Source: Bin87 sp965116565
Lineage (GTDB): Bacteria > Chloroflexota > Dehalococcoidia > Lucifugimonadales > UBA3495
DNA length: 64,000 bases
Direction of reading: 5' to 3'
Assembly (NCBI GenBank): GCA_965116565.1
Contig: OZ220699.1
Location: forward strand, 2,666,001 to 2,730,000
In this document: positions 35,003 to 44,342 of the stretch, in pieces
How the letters are laid out: the number at the start of each line of letters is the position of its first letter
How positions within the stretch are numbered: the first letter of the stretch is position 1
The notes under the pieces: generated by a model
Told to the model about the DNA's origin: nothing
Seen by the model: only the letters and a program-made list of their open reading frames with translations
Database searches by the model: none
Translations under genes and position numbers: made by a program

Positions 35003-35479
35003 ATGGCGGGTGGAGCGCCCAGAAAGCCTGCGCAAGCGAACCGGCCGGCCGTCGAAGCCAATAGCGGGGCGGTTGTCCTCCTATCCGGCGGCAACCCTCA
35101 GATCGCCAAAGCGGACGGCGACGCACCTGTTCAGGCTTACATCGCGGCCATGCCTGGCTGGAAAAGCGACGTGGGACGCAAACTGGACGAGCTTATCGGG
35201 AAAACCGTACCCCAAGTGCGCAAAGCTGTAAGGTGGAACTCGCCTTGGTACGGCATTGAGGGAGAGGGCTGGTTCATTAGCTACCATGTCTTCACCCGAT
35301 ACATCAAAGTGACCTTCCTGAATGGCGCGTCTCTGAACCCGGTCCCGCCGGGCGGTGGCAAAGACCCCGACTCGCGGTGGGTCAACCTACACGAGGACGA
35401 ATTCGACGCGGAGCAGTTGGAAACCTGGATCCGGCAAGCCGCGGCATTGCCCGGATGGCGCGGGTTTGACACGCTGTAA
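35003..35479 (+). CDS. DUF1801 domain protein
   Basis: 158 residues from the ATG at 35003 with GGAG upstream. After a 35-residue disordered N-terminal stretch rich in Pro, Ala and Gly, the domain runs VQAYIAAMPGWKSDVGRKLDELIGKTVPQVRKAVRWNSPWYG, then FISYHVFTRYIKVTFLNGASLNPVPPGGGKDPDSRW. This is the YdhG-like DUF1801 fold (a two-helix plus beta-sheet domain) found in putative DNA-repair or stress proteins of unknown reaction. Confidence 0.8.
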   Translation: MAGGAPRKPAQANRPAVEANSGAVVLLSGGNPQIAKADGDAPVQAYIAAMPGWKSDVGRKLDELIGKTVPQVRKAVRWNSPWYGIEGEGWFISYHVFTRYIKVTFLNGASLNPVPPGGGKDPDSRWVNLHEDEFDAEQLETWIRQAAALPGWRGFDTL

Positions 35480-35700
35480 CATTGGGTAGTCCCGGTCCGT
35501 GCGGCTTGGAGGTTGGATAGCTTTCACCCGTCGTCTGCGATGCGGTGCCCGAGATAATGGTTTTCCGATCCTGATATCTTCCTGGAAATGTAACCACAAT
35601 TCCACGGACTATGGGCGAGTGTGAGTGAATCCGACTTACTTATGTGCTAATGTGTCCGGCATCATGCTGTTGATGAGATAACTCACGTTAGGAAATCGCT

Positions 35701-37434
35701 TTGGCACAATCACAGATAAACGACAACGTTCGCTACGAACCGGACGAGAATCCTCCCTTACTTATCACGTTGGGCGCAGGCGTCCAGGCATCCCTGTCCA
35801 TCATTGGCGGGGTCGTCCTGGGCGTTTTGATCGTTTTCCGTATCGCGGGCCAACCCGAGCCGAGTTTGGCATGGGCCGTATTTGGCGCGCTGCTGATAAG
35901 TGGCATCACCACCATCCTGCAAGCTGTACGCGTATGGAGAATAGGGTCAGGCCATATCCTGATGATGGGTACCTCCGGGGCATTCATCGCCGTATGCGCC
36001 GCGGCCTTGATGCAAGGCGGCCCGGCGTTGATGGCCAGCTTGGTAGTGGTGTCAGCACTGTTCCAGTTCGCGCTTGCTGCTCGTCTTTCCTGGTTGCGCC
36101 GGATATTCACCCCGGTGGTAACTGGCACCGTGATCATGCTGATAGCCGCGACGGTGATGCCGATCCTGTTTGACATGCTGACCGATGTACCGGAGCATGT
36201 GGACACGGCTGGAGCTCCAATCGTGGCGGTGGTGGCGGTGGTTGCCGTAACGGTTCTGGTGCTGCGCGCCCCGCCAATGCTGCGGATTTGGTCCCCGCTG
36301 ATCGGGATCATCGCTGGCTGTGTTGTGTCGGTGCCGTTTGGTATGTACGACTTTCAATATGTCGTCGATGCCCCATGGTTCGGCGTGGCTTTTCGATCTT
36401 GGCCCGGCTGGGACTTTACTCCCGGAGTGGAGTTTTGGGCGCTCCTGCCTGCATTCATCGTGGTAACGCTGGTGGGCGCGATTGAGACGATTGGCGACGG
36501 CGTAGCGATCCAACGTGTTTCCAGACGTCGCCCCCGCGCTACTGATTTCCGGGTAGTGCAGGGCGCCCTGAATGCTGACGGCGTCGGTAATCTTTTTTCC
36601 GGTTTGACCGGCACGGTGCCCAACACGACATATTCAACCAGCGTAGCCTTGGCTGAGGTAACGGGAATAGCGTCGCGCCGTGTGGGGGTCGTCATCGGGG
36701 CAATTTTCATCGCGATCGCTTTCTTCCCCAAGATCGCAGCTTTGCTGATCGCAATCCCGGCTCCCGTGATCGCCGGCTACGGCGCTGTTTTGATCACCCT
36801 GTTGTTCGTGCAGGGCATGAACATCGTCATCAGGGACGGCTTGGATCATCGCAAGGCGGCGATTGTTGGACTGGCCTTCTGGATTGGTGTCGGTTTTCAA
36901 AACGGGGTGATTTTCCCGGAGTTGCTGGGAGACGGGTTCTTGGGGGTGTTGCTCGGCAACGGAATGACGGCCGGGGCGATCGTGGCAGTCTTGATGATGG
37001 CGTTTGTCGAACTATCGCGGAGGAGGTCCCGCCGTTTGCAGGTCGCCTTGGATGATGACGCGCCGGCGCGCCTCAATGAGTTTCTTCGCGACGTCGCCGC
37101 CAAGTCAGGGCTTGGTGCCGCCGTAACCGACCGATTGTTAGCCGCTGGAGAAGAAACGGCCGCAATTCTAAGGCAGGAAGACGACGAGTTGACCAGTGGA
37201 CAGCCCAGGCGGTTGGTCGTGTCCACTCGGGCCCAGGGACCCGAGATTGAAATGGAGTTCGTAACCGCCCTGGAAGGAAGAAACATGGAGGATCGGCTGT
37301 CTTTGCTGAGCGAATTGCCCTCGATCCCCGATGAAAATGAGGTCTCTTTCAGACTGTTGCGGCACTACGCATCGTCCGTTCGGCATCAGAAGTATCACGG
37401 AATCGACATCATCACCGTAACCGTGGCCGCTTGA
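35701..37434 (+). CDS. NCS2-family xanthine/uracil permease with a C-terminal ATPase-like domain
   Basis: 577 residues starting at a TTG. Residues about 15-440 hold the 12-14 membrane helices of a nucleobase-cation symporter, with GTSGAFIAVCAAAL, ETIGDGVAIQRVSRR and GLTGTVPNTTYSTSVALAEVTG as family motifs (the NTTYS substrate-site segment near residue 310). After a short RRRSRR basic stretch comes a soluble domain of about 125 residues (LDDDAPARLNEFLRDVAAKSG...) ending in RLLRHYASSVRHQKYHGIDI. Its pattern suggests a histidine-kinase-like ATPase (anti-sigma/RsbW type), but key motifs are not all visible. A permease with a built-in sensory domain is unusual. Confidence 0.82.
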   Translation: MAQSQINDNVRYEPDENPPLLITLGAGVQASLSIIGGVVLGVLIVFRIAGQPEPSLAWAVFGALLISGITTILQAVRVWRIGSGHILMMGTSGAFIAVCAAALMQGGPALMASLVVVSALFQFALAARLSWLRRIFTPVVTGTVIMLIAATVMPILFDMLTDVPEHVDTAGAPIVAVVAVVAVTVLVLRAPPMLRIWSPLIGIIAGCVVSVPFGMYDFQYVVDAPWFGVAFRSWPGWDFTPGVEFWALLPAFIVVTLVGAIETIGDGVAIQRVSRRRPRATDFRVVQGALNADGVGNLFSGLTGTVPNTTYSTSVALAEVTGIASRRVGVVIGAIFIAIAFFPKIAALLIAIPAPVIAGYGAVLITLLFVQGMNIVIRDGLDHRKAAIVGLAFWIGVGFQNGVIFPELLGDGFLGVLLGNGMTAGAIVAVLMMAFVELSRRRSRRLQVALDDDAPARLNEFLRDVAAKSGLGAAVTDRLLAAGEETAAILRQEDDELTSGQPRRLVVSTRAQGPEIEMEFVTALEGRNMEDRLSLLSELPSIPDENEVSFRLLRHYASSVRHQKYHGIDIITVTVAA

Positions 37435-37470
37435 TCGATATTTGCTGCTTTGGGTGGTTTCTATGGAATG

Positions 37471-38022
37471 ATGGACGGATCGGTGCGGTTGCTCCTGGTG
37501 CGACATTGCCAGGCTGCAGGGCAATCGCCAGATGCTCCGCTGACTGCTGCAGGTGTACGGCAGGCGGAACGGCTGAGAGATTTTCTGATCGACGAAGCGA
37601 TAGATCTGGTATTGTCCAGCGATTTCGTGCGGGCGTATTACAGCGCGGAACCTCTCGCGGCGTCCAGGGGCTTACCCGTGCGTTCAGATGCACGACTCAA
37701 CGAACGAATCTTGTCGGACAAGCCGCTGCCCAACTGGCGGGAGATTCTCCGAAACTCTTTCGTAGACCATGATTTGTGCGGTCCCGGAGGTGAGTCCGCG
37801 AGCGAAGCGCTGGACCGGGCCCAGAGCGTAATCAAAGAAATCGTTCGGACCGGATACGAAACGCCGGTCGTTGTTACGCACGGAAATCTCATGAGCCTGG
37901 TCCTGCATTCCATCGACGGATCGTTCGGCTACGAGGGTTGGGAAAACCTTTCGAATCCGGACGTGTATGTCCTGGAAATTACCGGCAACGGCAGCGCTAC
38001 ATTCCGTAGAATATGGAAATGA
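37471..38022 (+). CDS. Histidine phosphatase family protein
   Basis: 183 residues from the ATG at 37471 (another ATG at 37468). Family features: VRLLLVRHCQA (catalytic Arg 11, His 12; the usual RHGE is RHCQ here), SSDFVRAYYSAEPLAASRGLPV, and VVVTHGNLMSLVLH with the second His. The protein acts as a phosphatase or mutase on a small phosphorylated compound. The RHCQ variant is uncommon. Confidence 0.85.
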   Translation: MDGSVRLLLVRHCQAAGQSPDAPLTAAGVRQAERLRDFLIDEAIDLVLSSDFVRAYYSAEPLAASRGLPVRSDARLNERILSDKPLPNWREILRNSFVDHDLCGPGGESASEALDRAQSVIKEIVRTGYETPVVVTHGNLMSLVLHSIDGSFGYEGWENLSNPDVYVLEITGNGSATFRRIWK

Positions 38023-38057
38023 TATTTTCGTAGACCTGAAACACGGGAGGTCGGATC

Positions 38058-38816
38058 ATGGGCCGGATGGACGGCAAAGTGGCGTTGATTAGCGGGGGTG
38101 CTCGCGGTATGGGGGCGTCCGAGGCGATGATGTTTGCGGCCGAAGGGGCGGCAGTCGTTGTGGGCGATATCTTGGACGATGAAGGAGAGGCCACCGCAGC
38201 CCGGATTCGCGCGTCGGGAGGTGAGTGCCATTACCGACATCTCGATGTTACTTCCGAGCAGGAATGGATCGATACAGTCGCGTCGGCTGTTTCGACGTTC
38301 GGGAAACTGAACGTTTTGGTGAATAATGCTGGTATCGGCAGTAATCCGTTCCAGATTCACGAGGAGCCTGTGGAACTCTGGGACAGGACGATGGACGTGA
38401 ACCTCAAGGGTGTCTTCCTTGGAACCAGATCGGCGATCCCGGCCATGAAACTAGCGGGCGGCGGTTCAATAATCAACATCTCTTCCCAGTTGGGGATCGT
38501 CGCTGTGCCGTACAACGGAGCGGCTTATCAGACCGCCAAGGGCGGCGTCCGCATCCTCACCAAAGCCGCGGCCCTCCAGTACGCGGCGGATGGAATACGG
38601 GTCAACTCGGTCCACCCGGGCCCGATCGTTACCGAGATGACCAGAACGGGGCGCGACGACCCGGAACGGCTGGCCGTTATGTTGGCCTGCATTCCCATGG
38701 GCCGGTACGGCGAACCCGATGAGGTGGCCCATGCCGTGGTGTACCTGGCCTCGGATGAATCCGCTTTTGTGACCGGGAGCGAAGTCGTCGTCGACGGCGG
38801 CTGGACAGCCCAGTAA
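38058..38816 (+). CDS. Short-chain dehydrogenase/reductase (SDR)
   Basis: NAD(P)-dependent classical SDR, 252 residues. The cofactor motif is ISGGARGMG (11-19), the NNAG motif at 89-92, and the catalytic triad Ser 142/143, Tyr 157 and Lys 161 (YQTAK). C-terminal GRYGEPDEVAHAVVYLASDESAFVTG is typical. Resembles 3-alpha/20-beta-hydroxysteroid or cyclopentanol-type dehydrogenases, so a secondary alcohol or keto substrate is likely. Confidence 0.9.
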   Translation: MGRMDGKVALISGGARGMGASEAMMFAAEGAAVVVGDILDDEGEATAARIRASGGECHYRHLDVTSEQEWIDTVASAVSTFGKLNVLVNNAGIGSNPFQIHEEPVELWDRTMDVNLKGVFLGTRSAIPAMKLAGGGSIINISSQLGIVAVPYNGAAYQTAKGGVRILTKAAALQYAADGIRVNSVHPGPIVTEMTRTGRDDPERLAVMLACIPMGRYGEPDEVAHAVVYLASDESAFVTGSEVVVDGGWTAQ

Positions 38817-39839
38817 CTACGATCGCTGTATCTGCCGAAACCGCTCCAGTTGCGCGACAAACTGCGCGGGCGTTCCAGCCCTGGGCTCCAGGACCAGGTA
38901 GGCAATCCCGGCGTCAGCGTAAGTGTCCAAGTCAGCCGAAACTTGCTCAGGCGAACCGCGCAGCGGGGTCCTGCCGCCTCCCGACAGTGGTTCATCTGTA
39001 ATATCCATCCCCGCGCGGAGCGATATCGTGTAGCCACACATCGACAGCCCTTGGCGTCCACGCAGTTCTGCGATGCGTGCGGTTACCCGTGCCACGTCCT
39101 CGGGAGATTGGCGAACGCCGTGCCATCCATCTCCTAAATTCGCCGCACGCCGTAGCGCCGGTCCACTTGTCCCACCTGCCCAGATTGGAGGGTGTGGCCG
39201 TTGAACGGGGCGAGGCGATATTGCGACCCCGGAAACTGAATATAGCGAACCGGTCACGTGAGGTTCGTCATCACTCCATAGCGAACGCAGGATTGCGATG
39301 TGCTCGTCGGTCAGGTCTCCCCGAGCGTCGAAATCGGCATCCAAAGCATCGAACTCCTCTTCCATCCAACCCACCCCCACGCCTACGATTAGCCGCCCTC
39401 CGGACATGACATCTATGGTTGCCAGCATCTTGGCGTTCAACACCGGGTGCCGATACGGAAGAACGAGCACGCTGAACCCCAGATGGACATGATGGGTGAC
39501 CGCCGACAGGTATGACAACGCACTGATCGGCTCTAGGATAAGGTCGTCAGCCGTCAGGGGAAACCGGCCATCCGATCGATAAGGATATGCCGAACGCAGC
39601 TCGAACGGAAGAGCCACATGGTCGCTGAGGAAAACCCCGTTGAACCCCAGGGTTTCGACCTCGCGAGCAAGGTCTGCCAGGATGTCTATTCGGGCCATGG
39701 GACCTACGTTCGGCAGGACTACTCCGTATTGCAGGGACTCCCTCAGCGGTTCTGCACTCCCCTCGACCAGGATAACCGAGCCGGCAACCCTGATGTTCTC
39801 CGTTTGGCGTATCTGAAAATTTGATTGGTGGACGGTCAT
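38817..39839 (-). CDS. LLM class flavin-dependent oxidoreductase (TIGR03619-like)
   Basis: About 340 residues from the ATG at 39839 (two codons after a GTG). Luciferase-like TIM barrel using FMN or F420. Motifs: YGVVLPNVGP after residue 36, LGFNGVFLSDHVALPFE, HLGFSVLVLPYRHP and DVMSGGRLIVGVGVGWMEEEFDALD. The first 36 residues lie upstream of where family members usually begin, so the true start may be internal or there is an odd N-terminal extension. It is 3 bp upstream of the asparaginase on the same strand. Confidence 0.86.
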   Translation of the reverse strand: MTVHQSNFQIRQTENIRVAGSVILVEGSAEPLRESLQYGVVLPNVGPMARIDILADLAREVETLGFNGVFLSDHVALPFELRSAYPYRSDGRFPLTADDLILEPISALSYLSAVTHHVHLGFSVLVLPYRHPVLNAKMLATIDVMSGGRLIVGVGVGWMEEEFDALDADFDARGDLTDEHIAILRSLWSDDEPHVTGSLYSVSGVAISPRPVQRPHPPIWAGGTSGPALRRAANLGDGWHGVRQSPEDVARVTARIAELRGRQGLSMCGYTISLRAGMDITDEPLSGGGRTPLRGSPEQVSADLDTYADAGIAYLVLEPRAGTPAQFVAQLERFRQIQRS

Positions 39840-39848
39840 TGCCACCCG

Positions 39849-40862
39849 TCAGTATTCCAGCATCATCCTCTGTAGCTCTGATGGCTCGGATGTCTTCGTC
39901 AAACCAAGCATAAGGAGTATCCGTGCTTTTTTGGGATGGAGGTTGTCAGCGACTATGTAACCCTCGTCAACAAAGCGACGGGTTTGCAGAACGCGACCCG
40001 TGCCAACCTGTGTGGAGATCACCACTGGAATTCCAGACGCTATCGCGCGCCGGAGGGCAGCCATGAAGGCGGAGGGCGAACCACCGCTGCCCAGTCCTGC
40101 GGCCACGATGCCTTTGACTCCGGCTTCGATCAGGGCATCTACGACGACGGATCCAACCCCGGCGTACGCGTAGGCTATTTCCACCTGCGGCAATTCGTCA
40201 ATCCCGCCAACGTCGAACTCGGAATCCGCGGTGTGTCTCCGTTCGGGCTTGCGATAGTAAACGATCTGTCCGTCTGAATCCGCGTAGCCAACAAACCCCA
40301 TGTGTCCGGATTGGAAAGTCTCAACACGATAGGAATCGGTCTTCGTGACGTCGCGAGCAGCCTGGATCTCGTTGTTCAAAACCACCAGGGCGCCCCTCCC
40401 GACGGAATTGGGTGATGCAGCAATGCGAACCGCATCGAGAAGGTTGTTGTCGGCGTCGGTCCCCATTGCGGAGGGCGGCCGCATGGCGCCCGTTACCACG
40501 ACGGGCCGCCGGTCGAGCACCGTGAGGTTGAGGAAGTAAGCCGTCTCCTCGAGAGTGGCTGTGCCGTGGGTGACGGCGATGCCGGCAGCCGCGTCGTCAG
40601 CGGAAAGCTGTTCGTTGATGCGGTTGGCGAGGGTGATCCAATGCTTGGGGTAGACTTCAGTGCTGCCGACATTGATCACCTGCTCTGGGAATACGTCGGC
40701 CAGGTCCTTCGCTTCAGGTACACGAGCCAGCATCTCCTCGATGGTTAGCTGACGTCCCTGGTAGCTGTAGTTGGAGAAATCGGTGCGCGATTCGGATACA
40801 AATGAGATCGTGCCACCGGTGCCAAATAGATACACTCTCGGAAGTTGTTCGTACGTGACCAT
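39849..40862 (-). CDS. Asparaginase-like protein with a changed active-site motif
   Basis: 337 residues from the ATG at 40862, preceded by a perfect AGGAGG; the frame is open further upstream. Type I/II L-asparaginase fold with the first nucleophile region GTGGTIS (Thr 18), GSTE near 67 (usually GSQD) and the DVTKTD loop with Lys 174. The second motif, normally THGTDTLEETA with the substrate-binding Asp, here reads THGTATLEETA (Ala 102). The substrate amino-group contact is therefore lost, so the enzyme may act on another substrate. Confidence 0.85.
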   Translation of the reverse strand: MVTYEQLPRVYLFGTGGTISFVSESRTDFSNYSYQGRQLTIEEMLARVPEAKDLADVFPEQVINVGSTEVYPKHWITLANRINEQLSADDAAAGIAVTHGTATLEETAYFLNLTVLDRRPVVVTGAMRPPSAMGTDADNNLLDAVRIAASPNSVGRGALVVLNNEIQAARDVTKTDSYRVETFQSGHMGFVGYADSDGQIVYYRKPERRHTADSEFDVGGIDELPQVEIAYAYAGVGSVVVDALIEAGVKGIVAAGLGSGGSPSAFMAALRRAIASGIPVVISTQVGTGRVLQTRRFVDEGYIVADNLHPKKARILLMLGLTKTSEPSELQRMMLEY

Positions 40863-41089
40863 GAGACCTCCTGGGATGCGGTGGCGAGAGATTGCCACTC
40901 CACGCCCCCCGTGACAAGGGAGAGCGAATTCAATGTAGTGGCCAGCTACAATCCCACCGGGCTGTCGACACCGCAAAAACAGCCGTACAGAGTTTTGCAA
41001 TTTCAACGGTGCGCCGATAATATGATAGTCTATCCGTGGCCGCAAAAAGGGGCCCAGGCCGGCCTAATCACCCGCCGCGCAGGGATGCT

Positions 41090-43087
41090 ATGACCAACAA
41101 TCGCTGGGTTCGCAACAGCCTGATCTATCTTCTGATCATCATTGGAGTGATCGTCATCTTTTATACGCTGATTCCGAGCTTCGGTAGCAGCGAACAGATG
41201 TCGCTGAAACAGGTGCTTGATCAGTCCAGAAGCGGGCAGATCAAACAGATCATCGTCGATGGTGAGAAATTGACCGTCATTCCGCAAACGGGCAGCGGCG
41301 GCGAAATGGTCAAATACTCCAGCCGAATCGGCAAGAACACCGACCTGATCCAGTTGCTGGCTGACCACGGGGCTTTGGATGGCCCGTCCGCTCCTGACGT
41401 GGAATATAAGGGATCCAGCGGGTTTGGCAGCGTTTTCGGGATCCTGCTCAACTTCCTTCCGCTCATATTCTTCGGCGGCCTGATCCTGCTCATGATGCGG
41501 CAGGCCCAAGGATCCAACAACCAGACCATGAGCTTCGGTCGGAGCCGCGCTCGTATGATGCCGTTCAACCGGCCGTCGGTCACATTCAGCGACGTGGCCG
41601 GCGTCGACGAGGCGAAGGCAGAGCTGGAGGAGGTGGTCGAGTTCCTGAAATACCCGGAGCGATTCCTCCAGTTGGGAGCGCGTATCCCCAAAGGCGTGCT
41701 CCTGGTCGGTCCGCCGGGCACCGGCAAGACCCTGCTGGCGCGGGCAGTAGCCGGCGAAGCGGGCGTCCCGTTTTTCCACATTTCGGGCAGTGAATTCGTG
41801 GAGATGTTCGTCGGGGTTGGAGCCGCGCGTGTGCGCGACCTTTTCGAGCAAGCTAAGCGAAACGCTCCATGCATTATGTTCGTCGATGAAATCGACGCTG
41901 TCGGCCGCCATCGCGGCGCGGGCTTGGGCGGCGGTCACGACGAACGCGAGCAGACGTTGAACCAGATACTGGTGGAAATGGACGGGTTCGAGACGAACAC
42001 TAACATCATCGTCATCGCCGCCACCAACCGCCCTGACATCCTGGACCCAGCGCTGTTGCGTCCGGGCCGGTTCGACCGCAGGGTGACGTTGGATCTACCG
42101 GACGTCGCAGGACGCGAAGCGATCCTGAAGGTGCACGTCGCCGGCAAACCCCTCTCTAATGAGATCAAAACCGATGTTGTTGCGCGTGAGACGCCGGGAT
42201 TCAGCGGCGCCGACCTGTCGAACTTGGTCAACGAGGCTGCACTGCTGGCAGCGCGCAAGAACCAGTCCAGCATATTCATGCAGGACTTTGAGGAAGCGAT
42301 CGAGCGTGTCATCGCAGGTCCGGAGCGCAAGAGCCGGGTTATCAATCAGCGCGAAAAGGAAATGACCGCCTACCACGAGGCGGGGCACGCTCTTGTGGCG
42401 TGGCATCTTCCGCACGCCGACCGGGTGCACAAGATCAGCATTGTTTCGCGGGGAAACATGGGCGGGCACACTACGCTCCTGCCCGAAGAAGACCGCTACT
42501 TATGGACCAAGAACCAGTTTCAGGACATGCTGGCGGTGATGATGGGGGGCAGGGTAGCGGAGGAGTTGATCTTCGACGAAGTTACCACCGGCGCCAGCAA
42601 TGATATCGAACGGGCGACCAAGACCGCGCTGGGCATGGTCAAGCGGTACGGGATGTCGGCCAGCCTGGGTCCACGGACCTTTGGCAAACGCGAGGAGCTC
42701 GTTTTCCTGGGTCGTGAGCTGAACGAAGAACGGGACTACGGTGACAAAATCGCAGAAGAAATCGACGTCGAGGTGCGGCACCTCATCCACAGCGCGTATC
42801 GCCAAGCGCAGGAGGTCCTGATCGATTACAAGCCCAAATTGGTGCAGGTGGCGGAATACCTGATCGAGCACGAGGCCATCTCGGGCGACGCGCTGGTTGG
42901 TTTGTTCAATGACGAACTACCTGGGCCTGAACTCGAGCCGGTGGAGCCGACGCCGGCTCCCCAGTCTCCTTACGCCCCGCCTGCTCCGCCGGCGTCCCAG
43001 GGGGATCTACTCCCCAATCCGGCCCCCTCGTTCGCGAGCACGAGTTCCAGCGATCCGATCCACCCTGGTTCAACGTCGGACGACTAA
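41090..43087 (+). CDS. ftsH: ATP-dependent zinc metalloprotease FtsH
   Basis: Membrane-anchored AAA+ protease that degrades damaged membrane and soluble proteins. I use the ATG at 41090 (665 residues); an upstream GTG at 41036 adds a basic stretch. Two membrane helices are at about 9-29 and 113-136. Walker A GPPGTGKT is at 207-214, Walker B FVDEID at 264-269, the second region of homology with the arginine finger near 327, and the zinc motif HEAGH at 429-433. The C-terminus is Pro/Ser-rich. A hairpin terminator follows. HflK/HflC, which control FtsH, are encoded 1.3 kb downstream. Confidence 0.96.
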   Translation: MTNNRWVRNSLIYLLIIIGVIVIFYTLIPSFGSSEQMSLKQVLDQSRSGQIKQIIVDGEKLTVIPQTGSGGEMVKYSSRIGKNTDLIQLLADHGALDGPSAPDVEYKGSSGFGSVFGILLNFLPLIFFGGLILLMMRQAQGSNNQTMSFGRSRARMMPFNRPSVTFSDVAGVDEAKAELEEVVEFLKYPERFLQLGARIPKGVLLVGPPGTGKTLLARAVAGEAGVPFFHISGSEFVEMFVGVGAARVRDLFEQAKRNAPCIMFVDEIDAVGRHRGAGLGGGHDEREQTLNQILVEMDGFETNTNIIVIAATNRPDILDPALLRPGRFDRRVTLDLPDVAGREAILKVHVAGKPLSNEIKTDVVARETPGFSGADLSNLVNEAALLAARKNQSSIFMQDFEEAIERVIAGPERKSRVINQREKEMTAYHEAGHALVAWHLPHADRVHKISIVSRGNMGGHTTLLPEEDRYLWTKNQFQDMLAVMMGGRVAEELIFDEVTTGASNDIERATKTALGMVKRYGMSASLGPRTFGKREELVFLGRELNEERDYGDKIAEEIDVEVRHLIHSAYRQAQEVLIDYKPKLVQVAEYLIEHEAISGDALVGLFNDELPGPELEPVEPTPAPQSPYAPPAPPASQGDLLPNPAPSFASTSSSDPIHPGSTSDD

Positions 43088-43116
43088 CCGCCACCACGAC
43101 TCAACCATCGAGCAAA

Positions 43117-43137
43117 GGGCGAGCCACCTGCTCGCCC
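43117..43137 (+). terminator. Hairpin terminator after ftsH
   Basis: Perfect 8-bp stem GGGCGAGC/GCTCGCCC around a 5-base loop, 30 bp after the ftsH stop, followed by TGATTCATT. It also sits just past the stop of the minus-strand DUF2238-like gene. Confidence 0.7.
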
Positions 43138-43141
43138 TGAT

Positions 43142-43735
43142 TCATTGACCCAGTGAGTTGGTAGAATCCGACCGTCGCTGCGCGCCAAGAACGACCGCTA
43201 CCAAAGCGACCAGTATCGACCCGGCAAGCCCTAGCCCCAGATCGCCGAGTGTATCCGTGTAGGCGGTGGCGAGTTCCGGCGACGCTCGGATAAACGCGAA
43301 ATACTCGGCGATTTCCCACAGGATCGCGGTCGTCGCCCCGAATCCAACCACCCATCCGAGAGTTTCGCTTGCACGTGTACGGGCGCGTACGCTTAGCGCG
43401 GCGATGGCCCCGGAAAGCAGCGCCCAATTCACAAAATGATTCGCATCGTCCCACCACTCCACCGTGTCGTAAAGGTCCAGGGAATTGCCGCCCGTATCCA
43501 CCAGGAAAGGTAGGGTCAAAAGAATGTCCGCAACCCAGGGAAACGATGACCGCCTGGCGAATATCGTCCAGCAAATCGGCACGGCGAACGCTCCCACCGG
43601 ATAGGTGAGCAACCGCCATAAGAACGCTTTACCCTCGAACTGTTGCAGGCCGGAAAAGGCGCCAAAGGCCAGAAGAGAAATCAGCGTTATCTTGAGCGCG
43701 ACGGCCGCCCACAAAAGCGAAGACGATGCATTCAC
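43142..43735 (-). CDS. DUF2238/YjdF-like membrane protein
   Basis: 197 residues with about five membrane helices. The motif FLVDTGGNSLDLYDTVEWWDDANHFVNWALLSG at about 77-108 (the D..GN..LY and D..NH.VN segments) and WEIAEYFAF at about 139-147 match the YjdF/DUF2238 family of unknown function, conserved polar residues inside the membrane. It lies opposite ftsH, in the FtsH-HflKC interval. Role unknown. Confidence 0.7.
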   Translation of the reverse strand: MNASSSLLWAAVALKITLISLLAFGAFSGLQQFEGKAFLWRLLTYPVGAFAVPICWTIFARRSSFPWVADILLTLPFLVDTGGNSLDLYDTVEWWDDANHFVNWALLSGAIAALSVRARTRASETLGWVVGFGATTAILWEIAEYFAFIRASPELATAYTDTLGDLGLGLAGSILVALVAVVLGAQRRSDSTNSLGQ

Positions 43736-43792
43736 TGTGAACGGCTTGCCCGAGTCAGTGTTAGAAAAGATATGGCGGATTCGCAGGTGGCC

Positions 43793-44110
43793 TTACGTCT
43801 CAGCGCCCGCTTCACCCTCCGACTCCAGCGGCAAACTTCGGTAGTAAAGCCCCCACTCCCGGAGGAGTGTCTCCACTCTTGGGTCCTTGAGAGCGATCAG
43901 TTCTCGAAAGAAACCGGCCATGGCATGGGCCGGACGGAGTTCGTCGCTGCACACCCAACTGCGCTCACCCGGCACGGCGTAGATCAGGCCGCTCTGGTGG
44001 GGACACGTAACCTGAACTCGCGCCATTTCCTCGCTGGTTTTGATGGTCACGCCCTGAGGCTGCCTGGGCGGATCCGAGTGGTTTGATGGCGTCTGGATAG
44101 GAATAGTCAT
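43793..44110 (-). CDS. Hypothetical protein with a CPH...VC pair
   Basis: 105 residues I do not recognise. The N-terminal 25 residues are polar and likely disordered; the core has ARVQVTCPHQSGLIYAVPGERSWVCS (a Cys-His and a Cys that could bind metal or form a disulphide) and a C-terminal helix GFFRELIALKDPRVETLLREWGLYY. No signal peptide or membrane helix. Lies between the DUF2238-like gene and the hflK promoter. Confidence 0.5.
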   Translation of the reverse strand: MTIPIQTPSNHSDPPRQPQGVTIKTSEEMARVQVTCPHQSGLIYAVPGERSWVCSDELRPAHAMAGFFRELIALKDPRVETLLREWGLYYRSLPLESEGEAGAET

Positions 44111-44214
44111 TGCTCGAACACCAGCATCCGCGGTTGACGGAATGAGACAACTTGATGATCAATTTATGCCACCGATGGCGGCGCGACGATTATAAACCGA
44201 AAGCATGAGGTTGG

Positions 44215-44223
44215 TGTTATACT
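44215..44223 (+). promoter_or_regulatory. Extended -10 promoter of hflKC
   Basis: TGT-TATACT, one base different from the TGC-TATACT element elsewhere in the window, lies 120 bp upstream of the hflK ATG. No clear -35 hexamer. Confidence 0.5.
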
Positions 44224-44342
44224 ATCGCGGCTAAGGTTCGCAAGCGTTGACGACTCTTTGGCAGTTATGTTCAGCGAACAAGCCTTGACATTGATCTCAC
44301 TGCGTCCGGCGGGCGCATCCAAGCCATAAAGGATACATCCAC

